A stretch of 64,000 nucleotides of DNA from Cytidiella melzeri (GCA_022592445.1 JABYQR010000005.1:62001-126000), one strand, 5' to 3'; positions 12,201-25,436 are shown, counted from the stretch's first letter. Made by a program: numbers and translations. Notes: generated by a model from the letters alone, not told the origin.

Positions 12201-14030
12201 GAGATTTGACGACAGCTGTTCGACCCATTGCTCATCGTCTGTTGAGCACAAAAACATGAGGTGGACAAGTCAATAATGGCATGATGAGTGCATGAGACAA
12301 AATCTCACGTTGTGAAGTGGTTGCATGCCATCGGTACAAGCAGTTGAACTGCAAAATATGAGTATGTGTAACGCATACATGCTGCAGAAGGAACAACATT
12401 GACTGACCTCCACACTGCAAACGTTCCCTCTGCCTCGCTCAAACAGCTGATGGTCCAACCCTCTAATTTCCTACACCATTGAAGCCCAATTCAGCGATCA
12501 AAATCATAAAGCCACAAATATTCACTCACCCCAAATGGATTCAAACTCCACGTACTTCCCTGCCTCACCAACCCCAAAATCGCACTGAAATAGTCGCTGA
12601 ACACACACGACCCAAACCACGCACAATTAATCAACCTTGCTGTCTGGAAGAGCTCTTCTTCCTGCGCGAGGAGTGTCGCCGACCGTTTAGGGTCTGTTGA
12701 AGAGAGGGACGAGGGGTCGACATATGTCCCGCGTTCATTCACTTCGAGCAGTCTTTTCGCGATGTACTGGAATGGTCCAACTGAGTCAGCACTGGTTCCA
12801 TGCGGTCAAGCGAATCGAGACAAGCATACGTTATGGTTCCGGCTAAATAACACTAAGAGTACACAGACGGCCGGAGGGAGTAGCAAGAGCCGATCTTCAG
12901 CGAACGTGTCTGGGTGCAGCGTACCCCGCCCGTTTCTCGTGCGGACTTTGTCCTGGGCCTTCTGGTCGTGTCCGTACAGCGGCGCGAGATCGATGTAGGA
13001 GGACGTTTCATTGATGTCGGTGTTGGTGTGGGACGTGCGGAACACGCTGCAATCCAAGAGGTAAATGTCAGCCACGGAAATATTTGGAGGAAAGCGTGAT
13101 ATATCTACGTGTGGATTACAAGTGCGGCGAAGGAGAACATCATGCTTGACAGGCCTGCAGGGTGCGGTACGAACTGTACGATGCGCATACAGTCAGTGAA
13201 GCCCTACGATCGTTCTTTGGTGTGTTAAACAGCACCTTTTCACGTCTTAGGAGTGTATCAAAAATCAGACCAGCATCTGGCAGCCCAGACGAAGGGAGCG
13301 CGTTCATTTGTTGGACGCTCCTTGCATATGGCGTATGAGCCTTCCCCATGTCAGGGTCAGACAAGTTGTTGCCCGAGCCGTCGGCTGTTCTCCAGGCATA
13401 TGTGTTGCCGACATAGCTGCTGGGCGGGTGTGGGAGGTCCTTGTAGACTATATGTGTGCGCAAGTCAGCCTAAAATGCCCACACCCCGAGGACTGAGTAA
13501 GGCAACTTGCGTAGCTGAACGGTGGTGTTTTCAAGGTCAGTGGTCTTGGGACCCGGTGGAAGGCGAGATATGAACGTAAGAACATGCTCGAGCTGTGCCA
13601 TTGACGCTCAACTGGGGGTCGTCTCTCGGAACGATAATCACACCTACCAGCATCTTTCTGTCGTCCATATGGTTTGTGTGACGAATGGCGTCCACAATGC
13701 CTGCCTATGGAAAAGCTGTCAGGACTTGAAATAGTCATTGCGACTCGTAAATACGCACAAGGGCTCCGATATCGAATAACGACGAGCGTTCCTTGCACTA
13801 ATATGAGACGATCAGCGCCATGCTGTACTGTTAGGGCGTGAGGACCGTGTGCACACCTTTTCGCGAAACTCTTTGAGCATTTGCGCATTGCCGTTACCTG
13901 CATCCGACGACCCGGCTTTTTGTCCTCTAGCCTACGGAACCAGGGAGATGAGTGTCATTGAGCTGAGCGAAGCCACGAGACTGACCACGAACGACGACGC
14001 TCGCTTCAGCATGTCAGGTATCCCGCTCAT
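9231..14030 (-). CDS. ppo: Ppo-type fatty-acid dioxygenase / P450-like fusion
   Basis: Psi-factor-producing oxygenase (linoleate diol synthase family), roughly 1000-1100 aa over about 20 short exons. Family role: an N-terminal heme dioxygenase makes hydroperoxides from linoleic or oleic acid and a C-terminal P450 domain isomerises them to oxylipins. Start at 14030 (MSGIPDMLKRASSFV), joined across a 54-nt intron. Visible blocks in order: AIRHTNHMDDRKML; DLPHPPSSYVG; PDMGKAHTPYARSV; LVIHT with the probable distal His; ETSSYIDLAPLYG; FAEDRLLLLPP near 12880; and LYRWHATTSQR near 12311-12340, with the catalytic Tyr and proximal heme His. The P450-like half includes KYVPLHW, DFEHWKYIPL, FATGQEIFVNIAAA, DVFPEPESINP and a terminal RRAPAQSGVLNRF. 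At the thiolate position the sequence reads VAKTLGSD, with Thr where Cys would be expected. Confidence 0.88.
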
Positions 14031-14101
14031 GGTCGCACACAACTAGATGAACGGGGTATGAGAAGAGGGCGTACGAGAGTCGCACGGGAGACAAGACCCG
14101 C

Positions 14102-14108
14102 TATATAT
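14102..14108 (-). promoter_or_regulatory. candidate TATA box of the Ppo gene
   Basis: TATATA on the minus strand lies about 72-78 bp upstream of the chosen ATG at 14030, a normal distance for a fungal TATA element with a short leader. The surrounding 760 bp up to the coatomer gene shows no other gene. Confidence 0.45.
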
Positions 14109-14793
14109 GCGTTGAGCTGTGACAAGATGAGAGATGCCTCCAAGCGAGACGCCTGTCTTTGTGTGACACACGAGTCAATGAACAGGGACAGACTTCCATG
14201 CTTCGGAGAGTGAAGCGGAGGTACCGTGCCGGGAGTTCCGGACACTGGGGATGAAACGAAGGGATCAGTTTTGACGTAAATCAGAGCATAATAACCCTAC
14301 TTATGGTAGCACACGAGCACAATCTCGCGGTTAGCCTGGACACATGAATGGTGAGTTCATATTATAAGCACAACTGTCAATAAACGTAGAGACGGGGTTG
14401 AAATCGCAAGGAGGAACATATGTAGACGTCGCCGCCACCTTCACACAGAACGTTCGTGCTTGTTAAACAGCGAGCATAATGTGGGACCCGAGGTGAATAT
14501 CAGTTTGTCAGGTCCTGACAAGAGAAACGGTCAGCACAGCAATGCACAGTCTGGATCAACTCACAATGTCAGAATTACCCTCGAGCATCTAGAAAGGTGC
14601 ACCATCCGGCTTACCATGCCAAAATATGCATCGATGTTGTCTTGTACAAGAGGAGCCCGATTTCCTGGCTGCCTGGGCAGACAAAGTATGCAAAGGAACA
14701 ACGGTTGGTTTAGAAGGCAGTTTGCTTGTTCACGTCTGACTGCAGGTACAGCTGTTTATCAGCATACAACGACAATGAGGTACAAACGAAACC
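14109..14793. other. intergenic, upstream region of the Ppo gene
   Basis: No supported gene. A plus-strand frame that begins at 14460 and runs into the coatomer gene is only its antisense shadow. The stretch should hold the rest of the Ppo promoter and the 3' end of the coatomer transcript. Confidence 0.5.
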
Positions 14794-15894
14794 CTAAACT
14801 GCTGCAACAATTGCCAGCGGAGGAACTTCATATTTGGCCGCAAGCTCGTCAAACAATTCCGACTTTTGTTGCACGTCGACCACCATTGGAAAAGTGGGAT
14901 ACTGCGCAACGAGCTGGCTATAGAGTGAAAGGGATCAGATCAGTTCAGCCAGCAGCACTTGCGCTAGGTGAACATACCTCCACAACTGCTCAGCCCCAGC
15001 CTCCGCACCCTTTGTCGGCAGCAATTCCTCCGCAACAACTAGCGCCGCCAGGGTTTCTCCATCCTTCTGCTGCACCTCCTCAAAATCTGACTTCGCCGCA
15101 GGTACCTCGCCCTTCAGGATCCTTGTCACCCCACGCGCGGTGAACAGGTGAGACGACGTCAAAGACGGATTCGCGAGTTGCTCGGTGTAAAACGAGTCGC
15201 AGTCCGCGTATCCGTCCGCCCCAGTGACGAGAGAGATGGTGGCTTCGATGTGCTGCAGAAGCAGGTCGTCTTCGGACCACTGTTTTGCTCCTTCGAGTTC
15301 TTTGCGCGCGAGGTCGGCGCGGTGGATGGAGAGGTAGATTTGGACTGCCACAGCCGTGCTGCGGCAAAGATTAGCAAATAGCACTATTCGGAGTGATGGA
15401 AGATACTCACGCCTCGAGACTAGTCTTATTCTCCCCTGCCTGAAGTGTCTCCAATGCCTCTTCCACCTCTCCCGCTCTCGCAAACGCTGTCCCTGCCAAC
15501 ACCCTCACCACCCACCTATCCTTCTCATCCCCCTCCACGTCGTCTCCTTCAATTTCCACGCACAAGTCCCTCAATTCCTCCAGCACGCTCTCGTCGGGTT
15601 CGCTCACGTATTTGGCAAGGCCACCGACAGCCTTAATGGCAACGTTCTCGCGGTTGACGGCAGAAGAGGAGAGAAGTGAGAGCGCAGAGTCAGGTGCAGA
15701 TAGAGCGATGTGTGCACGGGCTTTGTAGATTAACGTTGGGGTGTAGTCCGGAGAGGAGGGGTCTGGGAGGGTCAAGTCTGCCAGGGATTGGTAGGCACCT
15801 GTGAATCGTCAGTACAGAAATGCCACGTATGTCGAGCAATGAATTTACCAAGTATAAACTGCTGTTTCACGTGATATATTTCAGAAGACTCCAT
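14794..15894 (-). CDS. sec28: coatomer epsilon subunit (epsilon-COP)
   Basis: Component of the COPI coat acting in Golgi-to-ER and intra-Golgi transport, where it stabilises alpha-COP. Exon 1 is 15849-15894 (MESSEIYHVKQQFIL) and exon 2 starts at 15798. Later exons run to the stop at 14794. The protein is built of TPR-like helical pairs. Blocks include LIYKARAHIALSAP near the N-terminus, RADLARKELEGAKQW in the middle and KGEVPAAKSDFEEVQQKD before the last intron. The final exon reads SQLVAQYPTFPMVVD and ends IVAAV, which fits the family's C-terminal helix. The joins at the last two introns were fixed by phase: the in-frame continuation past the donor near 14980 gives a premature stop, while splicing restores the conserved end. 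Length, about 290 aa, is normal. Confidence 0.9.
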
Positions 15895-16444
15895 GGGTAG
15901 TGTTGGTACACGGCGGTCGACGTGGAAGATGAGATGCAAGCATAAAGCGCTGAATCCCGACGCTTTGATGCGCTTTGTCCGAATCAGCGGCGAAGGGCGC
16001 AGACGTTGGACCCACACGTACATATACCTCAAGTTTGCGCAGAATTCATATATACTTAGCGAACTCCGCAACGTTCTCGCAACCCATTCACCTTTCTTAC
16101 TACGCTAGCATTTCGATGATGCGTTCACAAACGTCCATAGAAAGTCACAAAGTTGCAAATCATTGCCAAAAGCAGACTTAAGTCATGACGGGCAATTGTC
16201 TGCAACGACCGCCAAAAACTCGCCTTGGACTCGCAAGTTCGATATGCCACGTAGTGTCAGAAGCAGGTTGCACAAAGAAAGGGCTGTTCTTTGTGTGGCA
16301 GACTCATTACGAAACGGAGTTAGGATGCCTCGTGTATCTAGTCCTACCTACCTCTCGCTTGCCCACTCACCTTCTCCCCTCTTGCAGCAGCGAATAACTC
16401 ATCTTAACACCTACGACATTTCATTCAATAACTCATAAGAAATT

Positions 16445-16917
16445 ATGGCTCGCAGACGTGTTCGCAAATGCTCCACTCCGCGAAGCATTCACACTCATAA
16501 GTCTGGTGCGTCGCCGCCACTCACTCGCTCGAGCTCATCGCATTCTCATCTAAACGTCTATCCTACTACTTAGATTATGGCCAAGCTTTAAATATCGTCT
16601 CTCGCTCCAACAATCAGGGGCCCAGACCATTTACCGAGGGATACCTTCTCAACGTCTATCATGGCATAAAGATCGAAAGAGACGGCAAATTGGGAAAACA
16701 CGCGGATCGCGCGTTCAAAGAGATTTTGGAAGAGACGGTCAGTATCTCCACATAACGACCTGACTCTTACGCGTAAGTTCCTGTGCTAAATATGTCGGAT
16801 ATGTAGATCACCCGAAAGTTCCTGCAACGACTTCCGCATCAGAATCTCATAGTCACTGAGACTGGTCGCGATAGGCGAGTCCACTTCGTTCATTCGTTCA
16901 TTGAATTGTTCAGCTAA
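16445..16917 (+). CDS. small unrecognised three-exon gene, 111 aa
   Basis: No family recognised. The model 16445-16505, 16574-16737 and 16807-16917 has GT-AG introns of 68 and 69 nt and consistent phases. The protein opens with a very basic segment (MARRRVRKCSTPRSIHTHKS), then contains RPFTEGYLLNVYHGIKIERD and a helical stretch KHADRAFKEILEET, and ends FVHSFIELFS. Exon 2 is open over its whole length and reads like real protein, which is the main support. It is divergent from the coatomer gene and upstream of the coiled-coil gene. It may instead be the 5' part of a longer gene if another intron was missed. Confidence 0.45.
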
Positions 16918-17117
16918 GGGCAATTGGTTGGACACTGCTCGCATCCAATAGATTACGCGGAATCCGTCGAGAAATGCGTCAAGCCGACGTCCCGCCCTCT
17001 CAAAAGCCCACTGCCGAAGTGAAGCTCTTGAAAGAGATGATGGGTCCACAAAACTCGTGGACAAAACAACGCGTAAACTAATGCATCTATATCTAATGCT
17101 TTGTTGCGCTGACAAAT

Positions 17118-18809
17118 ATGGACGAGCAGCTCCATCGTGCATACAATGATGAAATATATCGGCACGTGCCAAGGGCGCAGCCTTTACACGCGTGGAGTTC
17201 CGTTTCGACGGTTGACGGCACCGTACGCTGGGGAGAAGAAGAGGTTGAGATGTCTATGGACGATCAGGATGAAACCGAGCCTATCGCTGGTTTCTCGAGG
17301 TATGTATCGCCGGTATTCATTTTCCCATAACTTGTAATTAAAGTTGGCTCCTCTCGACTTGCAGATCGCCTGTACGCCCTCCATCCGATCCAACTGCATT
17401 ATACCCGACTCCAAGAACTGCTCCTCGACCCTCAGGCTCTCGCTCTCGCCAGCGAGCTGTCCCGCCCGTCCCTGGCACCCCTACCAGTGGCCCCCGTCTG
17501 TCCAGGACTGGAACCGGACAGGCAGCAACCCTGATGGATGTGGACCATGGCGATGATCAAGACGACGAATATGAGCATGATGGTATGCTGATAAATCGAA
17601 GGATTAACTGGGAGGGGCTAGACAACGAGGCTGGCATCCCGAAATGCAATCATACAGTCAGCATCTGCTTCCTTCTCAACTGCGTTGTCATGTTCATCCT
17701 ATTTCCTATAGCTTGAACTAGCGGCCAAACGCGTCGAAAACGACGAGCTGCGCCGGCAGATCGAAAAGAAAGCACACGACGAGAAGGCGGCGCGGTCTGA
17801 GAAAGAAGCAGTCGCGATTGATAGAGATAACATCGTGAAAGAGAGAGACGGGTTGGCGGCTGAGAAAGTCACGCTGATAGGGGAAAGAGACGCGCTCGTG
17901 GTCGAGCGAGACGGTCTCGCAGAGGAAAGAGCTGCTCTCACCGCCAAGAACACCGAGCTCGAGGGCGAGAGCGCCAGGCTTCATGATCAGGTGATTGATC
18001 TTGAACGTCAGCTCAAGGAGCTGCAGAGTGACAAGGAACGATGGGCCGAGGAGAGGGAGCAGGACGCAGAGCATAAGCGTGTATTGGATGCGCAGGTGGC
18101 CAAGCTTCAGAGTACTGTGCGTATCTCCTTCCCTCTGTTTCGTACGGCGCGCTTTGGCCGAATGACACATGGTTATGTGCAGGTGGATGCCTTACGAGGC
18201 AACGTCCACGAATTGGAGAAAGAGAAGACTCGTTTGTTGGGCCAGCATCAAACAGATGTGGATTCGCTTGCGGATCTTCAATCGAGGGTACGTTGTTACT
18301 CGTCGTTCGCGTTTACAAAAGATTGCTGGTCTGAGTGTCTTGCCGTAGCTTGACCAAGCCCACGCACACCTAGGAAAGCTCCAAGATGAATGCAGAGCTG
18401 CACAGGCGGACCGCGCCGAACTTGAGACTCAGCTCAAGGATGTGCAAGACACGCTAGCAAAGCGTACAAACGAACTGGAAAGCACGTCCCGTGAGCTTCA
18501 GAGCGCCTTGTTTGACCTCGGTCAGGAGAGGAACATTTCGGGTCAGCTGGGAGCGGAGAAGCAGGTCTTACAGAACACGGTGGAAGAGCAGGAGACGGCG
18601 AAGCAGATACTTCGGGATGAGGTAGACGAGTTGAAGAAGGATGTAGAGAGGTGCAGGACGGAGTTGAGGACATATGATGGCATATTGAGGTTGCTGGAAG
18701 AACAAGTGAGTCCTCATTGTCTGACGTTCATCGATGAGGTTTGGCTGTGGGAGCTGAAATTTGGTGCTTCCAGCGGCAAGCTTGCCTCCCTCTAGCAATG
18801 GTCATCTGA
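17118..18809 (+). CDS. coiled-coil protein of unknown function
   Basis: 458 aa, model 17118-17299, 17365-17656, 17712-18116, 18183-18287, 18349-18705 and 18774-18809, with all phases matching. Residues 1 to about 65 are acidic. Residues 65-125 are Pro/Arg/Ser/Thr-rich and look disordered. An Asp-rich patch (DVDHGDDQDDEYEHD) follows. From about residue 160 to near the end there is an almost unbroken charged heptad pattern, for example ERDALVVERDGLAEERAALT, typical of a long parallel coiled coil. No motor, kinase or membrane segment is visible. Such architecture suits a scaffold or spindle/septum/tether protein, but nothing here fixes its role. The final 12-codon exon is the least certain. Confidence 0.75.
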
Positions 18810-19245
18810 GCCCTCTCTCTTACGCTTTCCTTGTTCTACCACCCCTGGCTGCCTTCGCCTCCACATACCTCTCTTTTGGCACACAACATAGTATCTCCCA
18901 ATTATCTGTGGATGACATTTGTGTACACTTGTACATATGTAAAGAGCTAGTAATATAGTGATGTAGTCCGTAATACAGCGCTGTGCGCGACTGTTGTGCA
19001 GTGTCCGATAGGTGAGGCCACTTCGAGTAGCTCGAACAGTATATGCGCAGAAGCGAGAGTAATACATTAAGAGTACGAGCGGTCGTGTTGAGGCAGCGGG
19101 AGATGTGATGCGTATCTTGGTCGTGTGGTATTATGACGCAGACCAGGGAGGGTGCGTTGAGTGGTAGGGAGTGCCGGTAAGCTGTAGCGCTACCGGATTA
19201 TGATGTGTGGGGGATCCGAAACACTACGAAGCAGCTAGAGTTCGA

Positions 19246-19481
19246 TTAAGCAAGCATCACGCTACGGCGACGAGCGTTGAGGATGACAAAGTCCTCCATG
19301 ATGACTGAGGCACGTTGAGGCTTGTGGGTCATCGCCTTCCACGCGCGGATGATGCGGCGTTCAAAGTATTTGGTGACAGACATGCTACGAACATCAGAAT
19401 AAGCGCCAAGGTCAGTGACAACGGGATGCTAGCTTACCGAGGCTTTTCGGCAAAGTTGACAGCGACGTATCGAGAGGCCAT
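19246..19481 (-). CDS. small basic protein, 60 aa, unrecognised
   Basis: Two-exon model: 19438-19481 and 19246-19384, with a 53-nt GT-AG intron splitting an Arg codon in matching phase. The protein begins MASRYVAVNFAEKPR and continues with KYFERRIIRAWKAMTHKP and an end rich in Arg. It is compact, with a balance of aromatic and basic residues that looks like real coding sequence and not noise. No signal peptide or membrane helix. A short protein of this kind could be ribosome- or mitochondrion-associated, but that is only a guess. Confidence 0.5.
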
Positions 19482-20862
19482 AGTGTGAATGGGGTGAGAA
19501 GGTGCGTAGTGCGGGGATATTGTGTGGCAGCTTATATGCTGGTCAAGGAACGACAGGTGGTTGCGTAGGAGAGTAGGTTGGAAAGAGTGTTGAGTTATTA
19601 GGTTACGATCGTAGGTTGTCGTGAAGCCGTCTCAGACGAGCTAGAGATACAAAAAGGATGTTGGATGGTTTGATAGGGCAAGAGCGCAAAGAGATCCGGC
19701 GCACGCAGTGGTGGCTTTATACCCCATCTTACGTATGCCACGCGCATTGTGCGCTGCAGTCCCATGTTGGGCGCAACAATGAGCTTTATTGTGTAAACAA
19801 TGAGGTCGTAGAGTGAGACAGAAGTACGCACACTACGGGAACAATGCAACAGGCGCCCACGATGCCATTGTTGTCGAGCGATGGGTAATGAGCTACAGGA
19901 CGGCACACAAACAGCCCCCACGCAACGCGCAAGCATAGCATAGCTGCTTTCCGTACTTGCGACGATCCGTGTGGCCGTGGAAGTGAGTTGGGCCGAAGAC
20001 TGCCTCTCAACCAACATGGAGGATGGCGTCGGCGGCGTGCTCATCTCTGGAGACCAAAAGAAACAAATGGTAGTCTGGTTTAGAAACGAGAAGAAATGTG
20101 GGCTGTGCAAGAACTGACCAGGCGGAACTGAGACGTTCTTAATGGTTACCAGAACGACTTGAAAACAATGAGCAAGGCGCGCCAAGTTGTTCCTATTTAG
20201 GATGGCGTCCATCCTAGTGGCGTTTGATCCGCTCTCGGGCCGACGACCAACAAATGCGAATGGGCAATTCGGCAACATGATTCTTGAACTTTGACTGGGA
20301 AGTGTGAACCAACTTCAACGACCAGCTTCCAAAGACTCTGCAAAGCTACTAGTACTAGAGGAACCGAGGCATGCCTTGCATCACATGCTGGTAGCTCAAA
20401 TCCCACTAGGAGCTTCTCTGCAAATGACCAAGTATTTCAAGTTTCGCCATGAACTCGAAACGGGTATTGCGGAACAAGCAAAGCATTCACGCAACTGATA
20501 CCGTAGAGTTCAAGAAACTAGGGGATGGCCTACCTTATGCAGCGAACCCAACTAGCCCAATGAGCTCTTCGCATTGGTAAGTTCATATCAGGCATGACAC
20601 TGTGTACACTCGTAAGGCTTACCAACCGACATAAAATCTAACACAAAGTATCTCTTACCAATCATCTCCAGTGTCCTTCAAAACGACCAACACATACCCA
20701 GCTGAGGGGCTACCGCAGATGACAAACCTACTGAAATACCGAGTCACTTTGTGTAACGCGCGTTTGACCATACTATCTCCTGTTTCTCACAGCAATAGCC
20801 ATGAATACCAGTTCACGGAAATGTAGGTGGTCGTCATAAATCAGTTCGCATCTTTGATCAAT
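19482..20862. other. intergenic stretch without a supported gene
   Basis: About 1.4 kb. The longest frame, minus strand 19598-20278, is Ser/Thr/Cys-rich with no recognisable motif and no supporting splice pattern. The right end should contain the old promoter of the reductase pseudogene. I see no repeats or RNA gene here. Confidence 0.5.
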
Positions 20863-21870
20863 ATGCCTACTCACCGTGCCGTTGCCGCGACAGCAAAGGG
20901 AGTCCTCGAGCAAGTCGACCTGCCCACTCCCAAGCCAGCTCATGGAGAAGTCCTCATCGAGCTAGCCTACGCAGTACTCATCGCCTTTGATGCGTACCAG
21001 CTTGACAGAGAGTACAATGTCCCCACGTACTCCCACGTCTTGAGCATTGGAAGTTCCGGGTATGTGAAGACCGTTGATCAAGGCGTTACAGACCTGAAAG
21101 AGGGAGATAAGGTTCGTCAGTGATCATGGAGCATGCAAAATGTAAAGCTGAAAGTACCGATATAGGTGTTCGCGTACAATGTCTTGGCTAGCCGGAACAG
21201 AGCGCTGCAAGACTACACACTCGTACCACGCATCCAAGTGGCAAAGATGACTTATTGACCACTATCCAACCCCGCGGCATACCTCTTGACGTTCATCCAA
21301 TCGAGCTTCCCAATAATTACAGTCTCGTTGAAGCAGCATCCCTCACAGACAACTACCTCACCGCCACGTTCGCGCTCTTCGGCTCGACCAACCTTGCTCT
21401 CCCCCTTTCCTCATCTTTCCCAGCGCCCTGACCTTCGCAGAACGCAGACCAATCCATCCTAGTATGCGGCGCGGGTGCGTCCTCGGGTCAATTCACTCTT
21501 CAAATGCTCAAGCTCGCGGGGTACACCTAGATCTACGCAACCGCCTCTCCCCACCACCACACATACCTCAACGAGCTCGGCGCTAGGCATTGCTTTGACT
21601 ACCACTCTCCTCGTCTCGCTCAAGACATCCTCCAAGCCTCCAGAGGCGCAAAGATGTCCATCCTGATTGCCACTATATCTGCAAGGCCCTGTGTAGAGGC
21701 GTACAGTAGCCTGGTGGGAAAGGCGATGTTGATGCCGATAAAGAGGGAGCGAACGTGACGAACGATGCGGATGGTGATTTGATTTTTACAGTCGAGCCTT
21801 GGGTGAAGGAGGTGTTAGGTGACGCGGCGGTTTCCCCGGTTTTCTCGTTCAAGGTGCAGGAGGTGAGAGC
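20863..21870 (+). pseudogene. medium-chain zinc-type alcohol dehydrogenase/enoyl reductase relic
   Basis: The 5' part is intact and typical of the fungal MDR oxidoreductase family: MPTHRAVAATAKGVLEQVDL at 20863, then PAHGEVLIELAYAVLIAFDA. A normal first intron ends at 21165, and exon 2 reads VFAYNVLASRNRALQDYTL. Then damage begins. After VAK (about 21246) the expected donor reads AT instead of GT, so the frame runs into a TGA. Downstream, in one frame, the sequence LVCGAGASSGQFTLQMLKLA (NAD(P)-binding motif region) and HHHTYLNELGARHCFDYHSP are still clear, but a TGA at 21429-21431 and a TAG at 21528-21530 interrupt them. The frame is lost after SLVGKA near 21725. With no selection on the frame it is very probably non-functional. 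Confidence 0.82.
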
Positions 21871-22261
21871 GTTTTTGCTGCTGACGCTTCTCGGGGAGTG
21901 TACTCAAGCTGCGCATTATCGAACATGAGAGGATCCTGTGGGGAAGGACACCTGCGTGGCAAAGATCTTGCCAAAGCTTATGGAGAGTAAAGCCATATCC
22001 CATACGCTCTCTCAAGGCGTCGGAAGGCCCGCTACTGGAGCGCGTCAATACCGCGCTGGACCTGCGCAGGAACAAAGATCAGCGGGGAGAAAATCGTGAT
22101 TGAAGTGAAGTGGATTGGGACTGATGACAAACACATTGCAATTGAAATTTGGTCGTTGAACTCTTCTACTGATAAATACTGGTTTGACTATGGAAAGTGC
22201 AACGATACACAAAGTGTAACTCAGAAAGGTCATGACGGATAGCGGAAAGAACCATCGGCAC
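21871..22261. other. intergenic, between reductase relic and CBS gene
   Basis: No supported gene. It should hold the 3' end of the cystathionine beta-synthase transcript, which stops at 22262 on the minus strand, and possibly the degraded tail of the pseudogene. Confidence 0.45.
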
Positions 22262-23896
<1,635 letters not shown>

Positions 23897-24182
23897 GACA
23901 AGGTAATCGAGTGCGCTGTTCGCGTTGAATGGAGAGAAAGTGGTGGTCCGTGAAAGAGGAGAGATGTCTCCAAATAGTCAAAGCTACTCACGGCTGAGCG
24001 GCACGGAGCTAAGCAACTCCGGACCCGCCTGCAAAGTTTGCCCACAACGGCACACCATGGTTCAAACGCACGCAATCTTTTATTGGCGGGACGACCAAAT
24101 TTTCTGTCTGATAAATCTTACACAACGCAACTAAACAACCTACAGCTTCACGTAGGTCACCGAGCAGAGCATGGGATCCAAT
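23897..24182. other. short intergenic region upstream of CBS
   Basis: 286 bp between two minus-strand genes. It must contain the CBS promoter and the 3' end of the DOPA-dioxygenase-like transcript. No strong TATA motif is visible. Confidence 0.4.
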
Positions 24183-24878
24183 TCAGCGAGTAAGACGCTT
24201 CAGCATATCACTATTAATGGGCCACGGTTGACCGATCCATGTTACCAGCTCCGTATGATCTTTGTAAGCATTGCCAGTGTTAGGATGGATAAGCACCCTG
24301 TAATGTGCCGTGAGTGGGGAATCGGAATATAGACAACTCAAGACATACGAGCATGGACCACGGTTGACTACGAGCCATCCGAATAGGGTACCGGTCTGAT
24401 GCGGTGTGAAGGTGTTGATCTCGAACATGGCTGTAGGATGAGGACCTTGAAGAGTGTCAGACGAGGTCCTAGACCTCCAGAGCTACTGCACTCACCGACT
24501 GGTTTCTCCCAAAATTTGTAGATACGCAACTGCACCACTAATGAGTATATAAAAATCGGGCAAGAAGTGTGATGCGTACCTCTGGGAACTCTCGTCTGAT
24601 AGCTTCATGAAGTTCTCTAGCATAACTTAGCTGTTCTGCGTCGGTTTGCATGTAGTAGACTAGTGACGACATCAGATTAGATTCTGTGACAAAGCTTGAC
24701 CGCTCGTCATACCATGAAAATCGAATGCATTGTTGGATGAGTCGATTGGCTTCGGGTGTTCGTCGTATGCGGCTGATTTGGGAGCAGGCGGGTTATAAAG
24801 CGACTTGCCATCTGCGTTCAATTTGTCGGGTAAAGGCTCTGCGTTTTCATAGCCTATCAGAGGTGAAGGCCAGCTCAT
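24183..24878 (-). CDS. DOPA 4,5-dioxygenase-like protein
   Basis: Member of the DOPA_dioxygen family; the Amanita enzyme opens the ring of L-DOPA on the way to betalain pigments, but most fungal members have unknown substrates. Exon 1 is 24713-24878 (MSWPSPLIGYENAEPLPDKL) and ends at the conserved DFH, which splices in phase to VYYMQTDAEQ. Later exons give QLRIYKFWEKPVGPHPTAMF, EINTFTPHQTGTLFGWLVV and VLIHPNTGNAYKDHTEL. The histidines in DFH, GPHP and IHPNTG, plus DHT, are the candidate metal ligands and active-site residues, and all are present. It ends SDMLKRLTR. Full length is near 170 aa, normal for the family. The join before VLIHPNTG was placed by the conserved block. Confidence 0.87.
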
Positions 24879-24933
24879 GTTGCTTGTAGACTAGGAAGGG
24901 GGAGATTATGGCTGAGATCTGCAGTTAGCGTTG

Positions 24934-24941
24934 TTTTTATA
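24934..24941 (-). promoter_or_regulatory. candidate TATA box of the DOPA-dioxygenase-like gene
   Basis: TATAAAAA on the minus strand lies 56-63 bp upstream of the ATG at 24878. The match is good and the distance is plausible for a short leader. Confidence 0.5.
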
Positions 24942-25097
24942 TGACTTTTTGGACTGCAGCCACGGTTATATCAGCACCTCGTAATAGCGCTTAGATGTGC
25001 TTACCAAAAGTTCAATATTCAATAGTGATGACTTTCGGTACATTGGTCTCTCTCGCTACATCAACATCGTGCAACGGTCCCCTTTTCGTGATCCTGG

Positions 25098-25436
25098 CTA
25101 ACGTCCGTTTGGGCTTCGAGAACTGACAGCTGCATTTTCGCGTCTCAGCTCCTGCACGACAGCCTGCATACTAAGTAATGAGATCACGCGGGCTAGGCTA
25201 TCGAAAACTGACATACCGCTAGGGCTTCAGGATTAACGCCGCTCTCAATCATGCTGACACATGTTGCTAATGTTTCCTTGTCTAGCTGCGTATTCAGAAG
25301 CTGCGAGATGTCGTAGAGAACTGAGCGAATTATCAGGTAGACGTGAGTCACTACAAGCCCTATGATGGTGTGTACAAGACTCACTGTCCAAAGTTTGCTG
25401 CGCAGAGGTAATGCGGTCTGACTCCTTGGATGACAT
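25098..25436 (-). CDS. MZT1: mitotic-spindle organising protein 1 (MOZART1)
   Basis: Small adaptor that binds GCP proteins and recruits the gamma-tubulin complex to spindle pole bodies. Model: 25385-25436, 25217-25320 and 25098-25163, giving 73 aa with all phases matching. The conserved core is complete: [20 protein letters not shown], then [15 protein letters not shown] and [11 protein letters not shown]-terminal [14 protein letters not shown] and a short Ser/Pro-rich tail flank it. Length matches the family (about 70-80 aa). It is divergent from SF3B1, with 198 bp between the two start codons. Confidence 0.92.

Noticed and set aside
19598..20278. 226-codon minus-strand frame
   Set aside because: Composition is random-like, with scattered Cys and no domain; no splice sites improve it.
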